A DNA stretch of 46,594 nt from Dimargaris cristalligena (lineage: Eukaryota; Kickxellomycota; Dimargaritomycetes; Dimargaritales; Dimargaritaceae): contig JANBQC010000181.1 in the NCBI GenBank assembly GCA_027576995.1, positions 1 to 46,594 of the forward strand, given 5' to 3'. Shown here one piece after another: positions 1 to 13,500 of this stretch (its first letter is position 1; each line of letters opens with the position of its first letter). Both the position numbers and the translations under genes were made by a program. Under the pieces are notes generated by a model, which was given only the letters and a program-made list of their open reading frames with translations, was not told the DNA's origin and did no database searches.

Positions 1-3000
1 AATGTAATACTCGGGAAAATTATCCAATCAACAATAAATATATAGACGTTGTATAACAATAACAACTATAAAAAGGGTAAAAATAAATAGGGCAATGCCC
101 AATACTACTATAGCCGTTTGGCTATATCACAACAGAAAAAGTCTAAAATAGACAGTACCTATCAACTATTAATAAAATTCACACGAGATCTAATTATGAA
201 TCTGTGAATATTACATTACCATGTGATAGTCTAGAGTTCCAATATACCCTGCATTTGAGTGTTGTTTCTTAGCTACCCGGCCCTACATATTGGCACTATA
301 TTAGCATTACCGGTGGCCCCTCTTACAAGTATACCATGTATTATTTAATTTATGTACTGGGACTATCGAGTATATACTTCAGCTGAGAAATATGATAGCC
401 TACTAAGATAGTGTGATTGTATTTCTGCACAACTAGATTAATAATTGGAAGATATGATCTATTTATTCAACACAGACCAGTAGTGGAAACCCATCTATCA
501 CCCTCTCTACCACTCATTAAGTCCAATATTTTGGTTGATATGGATAGGCTGACATTTTAGTGACTTGATTTTCTTAGTTTTACCGGCCTCGGTCATTAAT
601 GTAATGAAGAGACCAATGTGCCGCCTCTACAATTGGCTTCAAATAAATTTGATGGGCTGGGGATCCTCCGTTAACAGGATACTAGAAGTGTTGACAACTA
701 ATTTGACATTCCTTGGACACAAATTCAAGATGTGCCTATGCGATTTGAGCCAAATGTTGAGGTGGTGGTATTCTACGTTCACTTATATCTAGAATTAAGA
801 GTCCAACTCTAACTAACCGCTCATCCTTAAACCTGGCCAAGCATTACTGCCCTAGCCATAATATGTTGAATCTATTAATTATGATGTGAAGTTGACTCAG
901 AGAGTGTAGAGTAAAATATATGGGTAATAGTTCTTCGGGATCAAGTGTTTTCACATCAGTTGTTGGCAGAGTGGTCCAAGAATTGACGCGTCTTAATTTT
1001 GCCCCAACCGTCCTATTGTCTATTTGATATTGTCTAAATCCGATCTAGGAGCCAATTTTAGGGATTTAATGTGCTCTGTTATTTGGTATGGCCATTATAG
1101 CTTACGGTCAGTATAGATGGGGTCCGTAAAGTCACCTACGTATTGTGCTGGTTGTTGTGTGATATAAAAGAGATGGCTTAAGTCCTTAATCATTTAATAC
1201 ATAATATATTTTTATAAAATTTCTGTATCATCTTAGTTTTCCTTAATGAATCTTACCTATATCTGATAACCGTTGATACCAACCGATTCCGAGGCAAGAA
1301 AATACAATACTCCGCTAGAGTACCACCCTCATCACCCTACATACGATAGCCCTTGTCGAGAATCCCGAGCCAGAAAGTAAAATACGGTATTGTGCAAGCA
1401 TTAGTGGCATTATTAGAGTCGTCTAACTATGTTCAGATCTGGCAAACACTATCTGCAACTACCAAAAGCACCTATTCGATTTTGTCAATATAATTTGAGT
1501 GTATTTCTCCTTTGTATTATTTAAGTCATACCTGTGCATAGTTGAAGGACTTGGATAAATTATTAAGGATATGTCCTTACATCAGAATAGACTGTGGTTA
1601 CTTTATTTGGGGCCGGCCCTAATATAATAAGCCGACGTGTCGCCCAATCGGGGAGCCAGATAGATATATAGGCCCTCTCTAAACTAAATAAATATGTCAC
1701 CAATTATTACAATACTAAGCCGATATTTTCGCAATTCTGTTGACTCTGTGTTGGTGAAAGCGATATCAAAGTGATGAGCTTACCGTTGAATTGCCATGTA
1801 ATTTGACAGGTGCTATGAGGTCCACTCCCATTTTAGTAACAATTATTATAGAGATACTTTTTAGTAAGGCGTAAGGAAGGTTGGCGTGACTGTCATAATC
1901 AGCTTTAGCGAAGCGATAATTCCGAAACAATTATTCCCATGTTAAAATACATATACAGCGACACTTTTTCTGAGGCCATCTATTGTCAGTTAGACCGCTA
2001 AGTACCGTCGAGCGACACCAACTTCCTAGCCATTATCATGTTTGCGAAAACGACCAGGGTTAATGCGCAGTCTGATGCTGGCCCTGTGGTGACAATGTTG
2101 TAAATATTGGGATGTTTAACTAAACGAGAGTAGTGAATAGGCGATGGATATGAATGGTTGGGGTGGGTTGGTTGTCGGGGAGTGTGGTAAGAAAGGGTGG
2201 CTGTGGAATTGTAATGCTTAATTGCTGTGGGTATGAATTGAAATCACTTGAGAGGGGATTTCGACGGTATTTATATTTGATTTTAGCAATAGCATGGCGT
2301 AAGGGTGACCATGGGAAGGTTGTCAATAAACGCTTCTGGAAGCCCCGGTATCTAGTGAAAGAGTCGAAACCCTTTGTGCCAATTCTATAATCATACTCAC
2401 TTCACGCATTAATTTGGGCGACTATCCGCTATCCAATTTTTGTAATCGAATTAAACGTATGACTAGCAATAACCATTATTCGATTAGGCCATTAATTGAC
2501 AATTCGAGTACACAGTCAGAAATTCGCACTTTCCTAGAAGGCAGGTCTGGCACTGGTCGATAGGAATAGTGTATATACCGTATTCAAACCACGTTCATAT
2601 TGGTCACAGACGAGTCTTCTAAACTAATATCGAACAAGAAATATGCCTCCGGCCATAGCACTTGTTGATATATTAACCACCAGGACGTGTGATTCTTGAA
2701 CATGAAGTGAACTAATAGTGTTCTACATTCAACGTTTTTGAATGGCTGATTGACCTAAGTGAACCAAAACGAGTATCATAGAACTTATTGAACGGGAATA
2801 TGAGCTAGGAAATCTTACAACGGGTTTGCCCATTGGTGACCGTCAGTGTACTTGTTCGTCAATAGTGCTATACTGAATACTCTCAATTAAATTGGTTCCT
2901 AGATAGGATAATCTAGAGATTGGAATAACTCAAAAGCGTCAAATATATGGGATTAGTATGAACTTCGAGAAATGTAACTATTCGAAAAGCCACATTCACA

Positions 3001-3775
3001 TTTGCTATAGAATATTGCAGTATTAAGGCCTCATTGCAATATATTCGTGGCGTTTTGTGAATGTCGAACTCCACCATACATTGACTCGCCAGTCATGTTA
3101 ATAAGACTACCATATTTAGGTGGGGCGGCCAAGGCTGGTACTTAGCCAATCCGTAATTTCCGAGCCGCCCTAACTACGTCTTTAAAGCGCGGGAACACAA
3201 TGACCAGTAAGGCTCATCAGTGTGTTCTTTTATTCTCTCGTTTACTAACTCGATACCAGTGTTCCAAATTCGCTATTTAATATCTATATGGTATTCCTGT
3301 ATTCATCGAGAATTTCTCCAATAGCAAAGATACCATTCAAATAGTCTAGCGACCCCCGTTTCTCGTAAGTAGCACACATAATCGCATGGCTTTTGATCTC
3401 CTAAGGACATTAGCCTGAAAAACTACCCGAGGGTAGCAGCCGACCCTTGACGATGGACCCATCTATCGTATGGAGGCTACATGAATCGTTCGGCTATCGG
3501 GGCCTTAATCTCTTATTCGAATTTGAATGGCGCGAAAGAGAAGCGTATACGTTAATGTTTTATATTAATGATTCGCGGTGATGGAATAAAGTAATAGTTT
3601 ATATATATATCATATTTAACATCTACCAAATCGGTTCATAATAAGGTGGGTTTGGTAATGGAAGTAGTAAAAGCAATAAACACATTGTGCACACAGACAC
3701 GTACAAGCATCCATATCAACCCGCTTCTTCAGCGAATAAAAGGGTGGACTGTGAAGGTAAAGAAAGGCAAAACCG
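1..3775. other. AT-rich intergenic region, no gene recognised
   Basis: This stretch is AT-rich and broken by stops in all frames. The longest open frames are 60-80 codons and resemble no family I know. I see no tRNA-like or transposase-like sequence. Its right end carries short trinucleotide runs (about 3785-3845), which already belong to the Asn/Asp-rich C-terminal codons of the neighbouring gene. It is either true intergenic DNA or decayed repeats too old to recognise by eye. Confidence 0.6.
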
Positions 3776-6700
3776 CTATTCAAACTCCGAGTAGTTGCTA
3801 TCATTATCGTCGTCGTCGGCATTACCGTTATTATTATTATTACTAGTATTATAGACCTCGGCCTCATCGTCGGGCTGGTCCGAATCATCGAAACGTTGGC
3901 GCTTTCGTTGGACGGCGGGTGTCGACCTTTCCATTCGACGACCGCCACCAGCGGAGGTTGTCCGGTGGGCGGCTAACGCTGGCTCCATAGTATTTGACCG
4001 CCCGCGTTTTCGGGCCGGATGGCTGTCGCTTCTCCGAGAAGAAGAGGTGGTCCGATTCGTAGAGGTGGGTGCACCGGTTTTCCTTTTTCGGCGTCGGCGA
4101 TGCCCCCCCAATGAATGACCACTACCACCCCGAGCGGCCCGTCGACTGTCGGGATCCGAATCGGATACCACAAAATGGTCGCAGTCCTGCACATCGATTA
4201 AATTATCGTCGTCGTCTAAAATATCTTCCAGGGCAGCCTCTTCGGCATGGTCGTCGACATCCCAGGCCCGCTGCTGGCGCGTTCGGCGGGGCCGACCTTT
4301 GACCGTTTTGGCGGCGGCTGACCGTCGGGATCGACGACTCCGGCGGCTGGATTGAACATCGTCGGCATCTGAATCACCGGCGGAACCGACACTGGCCTGA
4401 TCGCTATCCTCGTCCGATGACTCTTCTGCATCATCAGGCAAGTCGGCATCGCTATCCGGCTCACTCGTCGATTGATCCTGCGTATCCACTTGGGGGCCTT
4501 TACCATTTTGCTGTGCCACAAAACGGCCTCTACTGGACTCGTCGTACTCGTCCAAGTTCCAATCCAAAGTCAGACCACCGTTGCTATGACCAGGCAAAAG
4601 ATCACGTAATTGAGTCCGGAGCTCCTCTCCGAAAACCCCAACTAATTTTTTGGCGAGTTTTGGAATGGGGGTATGCGGTTTGTTGAATAAATGGGCGTCC
4701 TCGGATATCAATTTAACGTCAAATTCAACGGCCTAATCCGATAAATCAATATATTGGTGCAGTATATCCCAAAAATAGGAGAATAATATATTGGACCAAG
4801 GTTAGTTACCATAATATACAACAATGGCAGGTTGTGAAAACAACCTCTTAAGAAGGGATACAATTGGTGAGGCTGGACTACATGGCATTTAAACTTACTT
4901 GAACGTGTCGATAAAAGTTCCGCTGTAGGCGGTCCAGAATAGCCGATAGGCACATGGGATAGGCGACTGACTCAGTGTAATAGGGGTACTCGGCCAAATC
5001 AACGTGATCCACGAATATATCGTACCGGGGCATGTCGGCGAAAGTCTCTACCAAATCCACCAACTTTTGCACCACTGGTGCGGGCATCCTTTCCCAAGCT
5101 GGATTTGGCCGCAAGGGTGAAAGTAGGGTAGCGGAGGTCGAATGAGATGCTGGTGGGTCAGCCGCCCGTGTGATACCTTGTCCTTCGTCCTTGAAATCGC
5201 CATCGTCATCGTCGTTGCCGTCCGAATCAGACTCAATCTTTAGTTTTGAGCGCCATTGTGGGGGCTGGGCGGGGGACAGTGGTTGATGCGGCTCGGGTGC
5301 CTTTAGCAACTCCCAGGGGCTAAGCCATTCGGGGGACTGGCTCGGTGGGCACCACTGGACCTTCCACTGTTGCCACAAATCGGCCACTCCGGAAGAATCG
5401 GTGTCAGAGTTGATATCACTGGGCCCTTTCCCTTCGATAATGATGGCGCGGTAAGTCTCATCGTCGGTAAACAGAGCCATAACTGAATCGCCCACCGCAA
5501 AAGACTGACCCAGAGCCAAACGGTAGCGGGATAGGAGCACGATAAAATCCGGGCAGGAATCGGTATCATGGAACTCCACCTTAAAGCGCCGAGCCAGTCG
5601 GGTGTAGGGTGGATGAGTGTAAATATCGGCCGACTCGGCATCACTATTCGGATCAGGCTGCTCTGAGGAATCTGGGTCACCACTAGCATTATCCGGGGTA
5701 TCTTTCTTCAGGCCGGATTGGGGGTCAAGGGGCAATTGGCCGGGTTCGACAGAGACTGCTTGAATAGTAACCGAACACCAGGTAGGCGGCCCTACGTGGT
5801 ACTTAATAATAAGCACTTGCCCAAATACTGTGTGGCCCATATCCGAGTACTTGCGCCAGGGCAACTGTGGGGTTTGGAACCGCTGAGCCAGGGGACTGGT
5901 TTGGAGAAATTCGCGGTGACCCTCCGGGAAGTAGGCCACCAAATCACCAATCTGGGGCTTATATGGGATGATATGGGGGTCGTTATCACTCACCCAGGAA
6001 GTCAGTCCGGAAATGGGACTTGCGTTAGCCGACTCCATGGCCCCGGACTTTGCTTTGGCTTGACCATGCGTTCGACCACCATTAAGGATAGGGTCTTCTT
6101 TGTCGGTTTCGCCGGCATCAGAGACATCAGAAACACCAGAGGCCACGCGGATGGCCTTGGGCGGGTGATTTGGTTCACTCTCTGCGCCTGAGGACGGCCC
6201 ATCACTGGCAAGTACCTTCGCCCGCCGTTCGCGCAAGTTCACTTTAATTTTAAGCGATGGCTCAGCAGTGGATGCACCGCTGCTGGAAAGGTGCATCGAT
6301 GTGCCATTAGGGCGAGTTCCGGATGGCTCTGGCTTGGTGCTGGGACCCGCAATGTCCTCGGCCTCTGAATCGGAATCCAGTTGGGGTTGTTTACCACGGC
6401 GTTTACTTGTTGTGATAGTGGGTGGTGAAGCGGGTGTTTCCTCGTCAGCTTCGGAATCGGTGTAAATTTGGGCATTCCAAGCAAACCGGGTGGGGGCTGC
6501 TTCCCCGGCACTGTCTTCCACGACTTCCGTTTCCGCCGCATTGGATTCGGCGATGTCCCCATCACTTAACTGGATCACGGGTTCGGAGTCGGATGACTCG
6601 TGGTACGACAGATGAGTTTGTCCGCGCCGAAGCCGAGCGGCCCGTCGAGCCGCATTATTACGACCCCCTCTATGGGAATAGGACTCAGACCCGCTCGAAT

Positions 6701-9700
6701 TGCTGATACTGTCGGCATCATCAAGTTCCTCGCTGTAACGGGTGGAGCGTGCTTGGCGAAGCGCGTTAAAGCCACGCCGCGAACGCCCAACGGTTGATGA
6801 ACGATGGCGCTCGAGGTGACCCGAGATGGATTCGTCGCTGAAATGGCCCCGTTCATCGTCGTCATAATGGTCGAACCCATTGTCCTCCATAGCCTCATCG
6901 TCGACGAAAGCGGAAGAGAACCCGTGGCGATGCCGCCCGTACATTTGGCTTTCCGAGGCCTCCGACCCCGATTCGCCCCCCGACATGGAACCCTCAAAAT
7001 CCTCGTCGTCCTCATCGTCGGGAAGCGGGTAAATGGGTGCTTCAATAGCCATGGCATCTTCGGTTGGATCGGCGTCCGTAGTGCGGGATTGGGGGCCGTG
7101 GAGGGCGCCTCGCCAGGAAATATTACCCGCTCGCTTCATTTTAACCGGTGCACAGGCAATCACCGCCGTCACCAGTTCTTCGGATTCCGGGGTGTCCAAC
7201 TCGTGGTGGAGCTGCATGAGGCGACCGAGGTCCTTCTGTTCAAATACGCCGCTGGTTGGCTGGATGGGGAAATTGAGTCCATATCCGGCGGGTTTCTGTG
7301 CTGCGTATTCACGGCCATCAAAATCCATTACCGGTCCCTTGGGCATCAAGTGGGGAGCAATCTGTGACTGTGCGTCAACGACATTAAGGTCGGTGTCCAA
7401 TTGAGTCGGTGCATAGTCCCCTAAAAACATTTGCGATTTGAATTGCCGGCTCTGAACATACTGGGCCGGATTAAACCCAAGCCCAAATAAGATGCAGGTA
7501 CCCGAGTCATCAGTGACTGCAAACTGATGACCATCTTGGGAAAACCGGCCATCCAAGAACCGATGTTCGGGGTATATAAACTCCCGGAGCTTGGTCCCCT
7601 CGACAATGTCCCATAGAATAACCCGGCCATCGTAACCAGCCGTCATTATCAGTCGCTCGCAAAAGGGATGTGTATCCACCACAAAGACCTCATCAGCATG
7701 TCCTTTTAAGTGAGCATGCACTTCACCAGTGATGGCATTGAAAACCTAAAGAAATGGGGAGGGGGCAACATTAAAATAAAAAATGGTGTGTAAGTATAAA
7801 GAAAATAGGAGTGCCTTGCCTTCTGTAAAAGTTCCAGTACCGACCCCACTAAATGTAAACTGGACACCTAATGTATATAACATAGGTTTGACACCTGGGT
7901 GTACACATACCCATGCAAATAATCGTATGTCCAGCGAAAACCTACCTTAGTTGTACCGAATGCAGCTGCCACGATGGCATAGTTGTCATCAATCGACCAA
8001 ATGGCCATGGTGATGGGGAACGGCTTGTTGGACAATAATGTGGGCCGGGCCGTCGTTGACTCGTCGCCGGGGGGATGTGAGTCGACTGGGCCCGTAGTTT
8101 CCACTGAGGCCTCTCGGGTCGTCCCAGCCACACTTTCAGGAACTGGGTCGAGGTTCTGTGCGGAAACGACCGTTGGAGTGGAACCAGGGGGAAGTGAGAT
8201 CATAGTGTCCTCCACAATTTTGAGGCGGGTGTTCCGCATATCAAGAGCAATGGAGGACCACGATTTGGCCCGATGGTCGAAGGACCAGATCCGCGCCGTG
8301 CCGTCCACTGAACTGGACATCAGTTGGTTACCGCTGTGGGCGTATAGAAGAGCAGATACATCCCCTGTATGCCCTTCCAGACGAGCGACTAGCTTAGGAG
8401 CGACCAGTCGCCGTCCCTCGAGATGGTCGTCAGGAAAGTCCTGACAACGGCTTTTCATTGATTTAAATGACGACCCCCGACGGGATGTAGAACTACTAGG
8501 ATAAGGCGAGGCATTGGTGTTGGTGGTTCGTGCCTCGTAGAATGATCGCCGAGCCGAAATATCAAGGTCCTCGGCAGTTAAATCAGCCACAGTAGAGAAA
8601 ATTCGAATCACCCGGTCTGTGCCCGAAACAGCGAAATGAGATCCCGTCTGATTAAAAGCGGCACACTGAAGGCTGTCCCGCGGGTTAGACCGACAATCAA
8701 TGATATGCGGTTGAGTCGCGAAAGTGAGGTGCCTTCGGGACCAGGGCCATAGTCGGATATGTCCATCTTGACCAGCGGCTAGTAAGTAGCGGGCCTCGGG
8801 AATCGGGGAAGGTGAGAATAACATGCTAGTAACAGTTTTGCGCTACAACAGAGGCGAATGAGGAGTGGTCATGATATATATATATATATATTGAATATTA
8901 GGTATAGATCAAAATAAAATAATAACTTAAAATGCAATTTTTTACATATATGATAGTATAAACAAGAAACGCAAACAAAACCGTGAGAGGCGGATCAGCA
9001 GCAGTCCCAGTCGGCTGATGGTTAATGAATAATAATAGTCAGTGGTATATTATAACTTACCGATCCAGTTCCCCGGGAGGGAAATACGACCACCGGGACA
9101 CCCGTTCGGAGGGAATAGACGCGAATTACACCATCGTTTGCGGAAGTGGCCAGGAGCGAATTCTCACTGTTAATAGCCATATCGGTTATAGCATCGTGCT
9201 GCCCACGAAGGGTATTGATAAGGTACCCCGTACGGGAACAGAATATTTTAACCAGGAAATCGTCACTCCCCTAGTGGCATGTAAAAATAAAATGTATATA
9301 CATATATAAGGGAGAGAAGAGCACCGCAAGGATATTTAGTATAAAAAAATAAGTGTAATAAAGCCAATTTTGCTGATCTGCATGAACTAAAGGAAAGAAG
9401 TAATGCTTGGATCCTTACCGTAATGAGACGAAGCCCAGTGGCATCGAACGCAACACAATATGAGGCGAAGCGGTGACCCGTTATCGACACCAACTCTTCA
9501 TAGCTCTTCAAAGCCGAAACAGGCCAGGGAGATGCGACCGATTGACCATGAAGCCGGAGTCTGGCCAAGGGATCAAGGCGGTGGCGATTGGCGGACCGAG
9601 AAGGGTGGATGACATCGCTAGCACCCAGTAATGTGGTTAGCGAATACTGGATATTGGTTGGATCCGGACTAGACCCCAGAGCAGGGACTTTAGTAGCAGA

Positions 9701-10574
9701 AATTAAAAGATCTAGAAGATGTGAAGGTGTGACATGGGGAAGTTGTCGGACCTGGAATATAGGCAATTGGCATCGTGGTTTATATATTCATGTAGGGACA
9801 TGGGTTAGGAATAGTTCATAGCAGGAATTTCGGTCAGGAGATCGCAGGATTGGGCTGCGGTATATGATCTGAGTTCGAACACAAATCATAATAGTAAATT
9901 GGGAGGGGGGCTATACATAAATACGGTCGGTAGCTTACCAATTCAGTGTAGGACTGGGGATGGGGTTTACCGAGCCAGTCATACCGAACAGGGAACAGGC
10001 CGGGTCGGGATTGAAATACGGACTCTAGAGAATTGCGAAGTGTCGGATCAGTCTCATCTTTGAGGAAATGAAGGATCAAGAACACCAACTATACGCAGGC
10101 AAGGGCAAAAAAAGGGAAGGATATGGGGGACACTAGGTTAAGAAAAGATATTGGGAAAATAAGAGCGGCTTCTGACCAATATAATTCGAATCAACGTACA
10201 GGTTAGAAAATTTAAGTTACCTCTTTGAAAATAGAATTGGTAGGTAGACGAAACCATGGCGGATGGAGCGTGGGAGAGTTCGGCGATGCGGCCCGCGAGG
10301 GAATAGGATGACCAATATAGCAAATGGGATGGGTGATCAGTACAAGGCAGTAGGTCGGGTGGAGAGTGAATTGGTGAGCGAAATGAGGGGGGGATCGTCC
10401 CCTTCGTCATGTAACCCAAGGTTATAAGGTAGTTGATACTATTTGTGCCAATTGCAAGCCCATTGGCCAAACGGTGCAAAGAGCCCTGCGCCATCGGACG
10501 TGTCGCGTATGGTATTTAAAGTTGGACTTACCCTGTTTTAGGTCTTGATGGGGCACGGGGCGAATGGAAGCCAT
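3776..10574 (-). CDS. BRWD/PHIP-family WD40-bromodomain protein (8 exons)
   Basis: This is a chromatin reader of the BRWD/PHIP family, expected in the nucleus. Proposed exons in coding order are 10574-10532, 10222-10221 (2 nt), 10088-9939, 9751-9419, 9270-9061, 8842-7946, 7745-4899 and 4732-3776. They give 1812 residues in one frame. The N-terminus (residues 10-65) has the family LisH-like segment, with LKQELVFLILHFL and DWLGKPHP. WD40 repeats run from about 150 to 640, including GSDDFLVKIF, GTARIWSFD and GHADEVFVVDTHPF. After a Ser/Asp/Glu-rich disordered region comes a CryptoTudor-like domain (about 1137-1357: KPQIGDLVAYFPEGH, IKYHVGPPTWCSV, WLSPWELL). One bromodomain follows (about 1425-1535) and is split by the last intron. 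It has PRYDIFVDHVDLAEYP and the Asn of the acetyl-lysine pocket in AHLFNKP. Animal members have two bromodomains; I see one. The acidic, basic-patched C-terminus is disordered. Exon joins from 10088 downward are solid; the first two exons are less certain. Confidence 0.88.
10089..10531 (-). other. Two 5' introns of the BRWD gene around a proposed 2-nt microexon
   Basis: The first coding exon (MASIRPVPHQDLKQ plus one G) ends at a strong donor, GTAAGT, at 10531. The next recognisable exon starts at 10088 after a good pyrimidine tract and TATAG. Joining them directly breaks the frame. A two-base exon AG (10221-10222), preceded by a pyrimidine-rich stretch ending CAAAG and followed by donor GTAACT, restores it. 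It creates the Glu in KQELVFLI, which lines up with the family's SELYFLI. The resulting introns are 308 and 132 nt. An alternative is a single intron with a non-AG 3' end. Confidence 0.5.
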
Positions 10575-13500
10575 GCTGCCTATAATAGCGCATGAGCAGG
10601 GGGATATGGCCCGTTCGCGTATGAATAAACTTTGGTTAGTTCGCTATGGCTAAGTAAACTATGTACGTTAATATATATGTATATGTATATACTGGTTTTT
10701 ATGAATTGGAAAGCGACGATGTGGGGGAGACAGCCGCGATAAAACCCAGCCCAGGGCAGAAGGGTAAGCAAAAATAACAGGGTCTTGACGCCGATCGAAA
10801 CAAAGACGAGTCAGAAAGAGGAGATGGAGAGTAACAGAGAGGTTAGCTTAGACCTAACGGCAACCACAGAGTTGAATGTAGAGTAAGAATGGCCAAACAA
10901 GACGCACTGCGAGTGAGCCACCAAGCAATTTGCTAACCACCACACACGTTTCGATGGCGGCAAAATCGACCTTCACAATCCACTCCCGCTACTGTATTAC
11001 TAAAGGACAGGTGGTTGGCTGAAAGTTTACGATGGCAACCGCGGCATCCCACCCATTTAGTTTATTAGGCTCGAAACATCTCCCAACCAATACTGGCGGG
11101 AAAAAAAGTCATGGTTGGGACATTTCTATCCCCAATCCATCAATCACCGTGACCCATTCCTGTCCAGCTGACCAATTGAAATCCAACCCTCGATACTACC
11201 CTCAACCTGACCCAGAAATGCGAATTCATGGTATGTTGTGCTAATCGCGCTATCTTGGACCGCCAGAGAGAATATATGCAGTGCTGCTGGTTCTCTCCGT
11301 AAAAGGCGGGGCATTGTGTAGTGCATTTAATCAACAACCGCCATACCACCCCATCCGTTTTATTTATAAGGCTCGGACCCATTCGTCAACTCCGTCCCAA
11401 TACTCTCTATTTTATAAAAAAGCTATATACGTGCATTAAATGATCGTAAACCTGCCCGGCTATGCGTGACAATCAACTCATGGTAGGATATATTAGCGGC
11501 CCAATTGGTCTAATATGCACTAAGATAAGTTGTGTTGCTAGAGACATTATTGTAATTAAAGGCACCATAATGCTAGGCTGGCGTACGCACATACCAAAAC
11601 CCCGCCGTGGGATATGTGTGGTACGAATAACGCACACCCAGGTAAAAGAGGGGGGAAGGCCTCTCACCACTACCACCTATGCTATCACCGCTATATCCCG
11701 AACCAAGTCACAATCGAGTTGGCCAAATCATAATAAACCGGTCTTCAGTGCCAAAGCATACCGGTAGGTCACCTGGAATTGCTCCGCTTATATACACTCT
11801 GGGTGGGTCCGCTACGATTGGTGCTGTTGAAGGAATAGACCAGCTGGTTGAGTAGATCCTTGGCGACTCACACTGGCTTGACCAGCGATTGGATAGCATG
11901 CCGAATCACGAAGCACCACAGGGCTTGGCTTGGCCAGCCTCTAAATATAGCCCCCTAAATTGTAGGGATAGTGGGGGGGGGTGGCAAATCATTGTAGTAG
12001 GGTCCATAGTTGACTAAAATAGGCCTATCTAGATCAGCCTCTTCCCTTACACTGCATGCCGGAGGCTTCACCAATGGCCATCGGTGCAATTGCCTAGGCC
12101 AAGTCGGGCCCAGGTGTGCAGTAATCTGATATAGGGGTGTGCGATGAGGCAGAAGGGCCAGCGGGTCCCAGATACATCCCTCCGCATCTGCACCCCCATT
12201 CGACGGACCGCTGGTTTATTATCCGGGCGATCGGAATATCACTCGGGTCGATGTACGCATTAGTTGTTTTTTCGAGCTTCGATGGAATGGATGTACCCCT
12301 AACCAACCCTCCCAAGCTAATAATATTGGCCATCTGCTTGTGTAGATCTACAACTATCCCCGTTGTGCGTTAACAGTTGCATTTACATTTAGGGACTACT
12401 GTCGACGTATCCGTAGCTATCTGTACTTGCCTTTTGTATATCAGGTATGGGACGTCAACCCCTCCCACGACGTTTCTATGCATCTTCAACTGGGCTTTTA
12501 AAGGCCAGCGACTTGGAAGATGGGGGTGGGTATAATATAAGTATCGGCGGGAGTGCTGGTGATTCTCCTCTCTTTCTTCCAGAGCTATCGCTGCCCTTAG
12601 GCATGCTAAAACAGTGTAGCGTTGGGGGGATTATGATATTTCCACCCTAAAATTAGGAAGTGTAGTAAGCAATTCCATCTCTGCACTTAATAATACCGAT
12701 GTACATTTTACCCAAATCTGTATACATTGTTGATGTACTAAATGGGCTCCGCCCACGTAGTTTTGAGATCACCGCCTTGCGGCTAATCGTACTGGAAGAC
12801 TCATGCCTATTCATGGGTGAATTAGTGGAGCTGTAGGGGTAATTTTGGGCACTTCATCGAATCTCCGACGGTATCTTGAAAGGAGACATCGGGCTGAACA
12901 CTGTGACCTGGAGTGTCTCTAAGTTGATTCCGAAACCCCCCCCCCCCCAAAAAAAAAAAGACGCTACATACTGGGACACGCCCTCTTTTAATAATGTTCT
13001 ATTTTTACAGCTAAGGTACACATATGATAAGAAAGATTGTTCCTGCCCCTGTTTTGAGCGGGCAATACAGCCGAGTACGGTTTAAATGAATACGTTGTAT
13101 ATATACTTATGGAAGTGGTTCGATGGTGTTTTATATAGCCCAAGCCTCACTGCCTCCACAAGCCATTCAATTCAGACCCAAGCTACCCTACTAGGTCGAG
13201 GAAAGGATATATGTGGTTGGTAATAACACAGGCCGGCAGTCTGGAAAAAGGCGCCTTTTATACACCTTCCAGACCTTAAACCCCACAAAAGAGCCACGTA
13301 CCAACACCGCGTCCACCTTCCTGAAACCTGCTCTGGTCTTTTTTCCATTCATCCCTTGTCAATGTTAGACTCTTTTCGAAATCGACTTTTTATATTTACT
13401 TGGTTCCTGTTTCCTTACTAGTCGTGCTCTACTTGCTTATTGCTTCCCTCCTCGCGTCGTCCCCTCGTTGGGCTCATTCCATTTTCCCGTCATCTCCGTC

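Noticed and set aside
10138..10494. 118-codon minus-strand frame as an exon of the BRWD gene
   Set aside because: Its frame does not join the next exon at the GTAACT donor, and its translation does not match the family N-terminus. The ATG at 10574 does.
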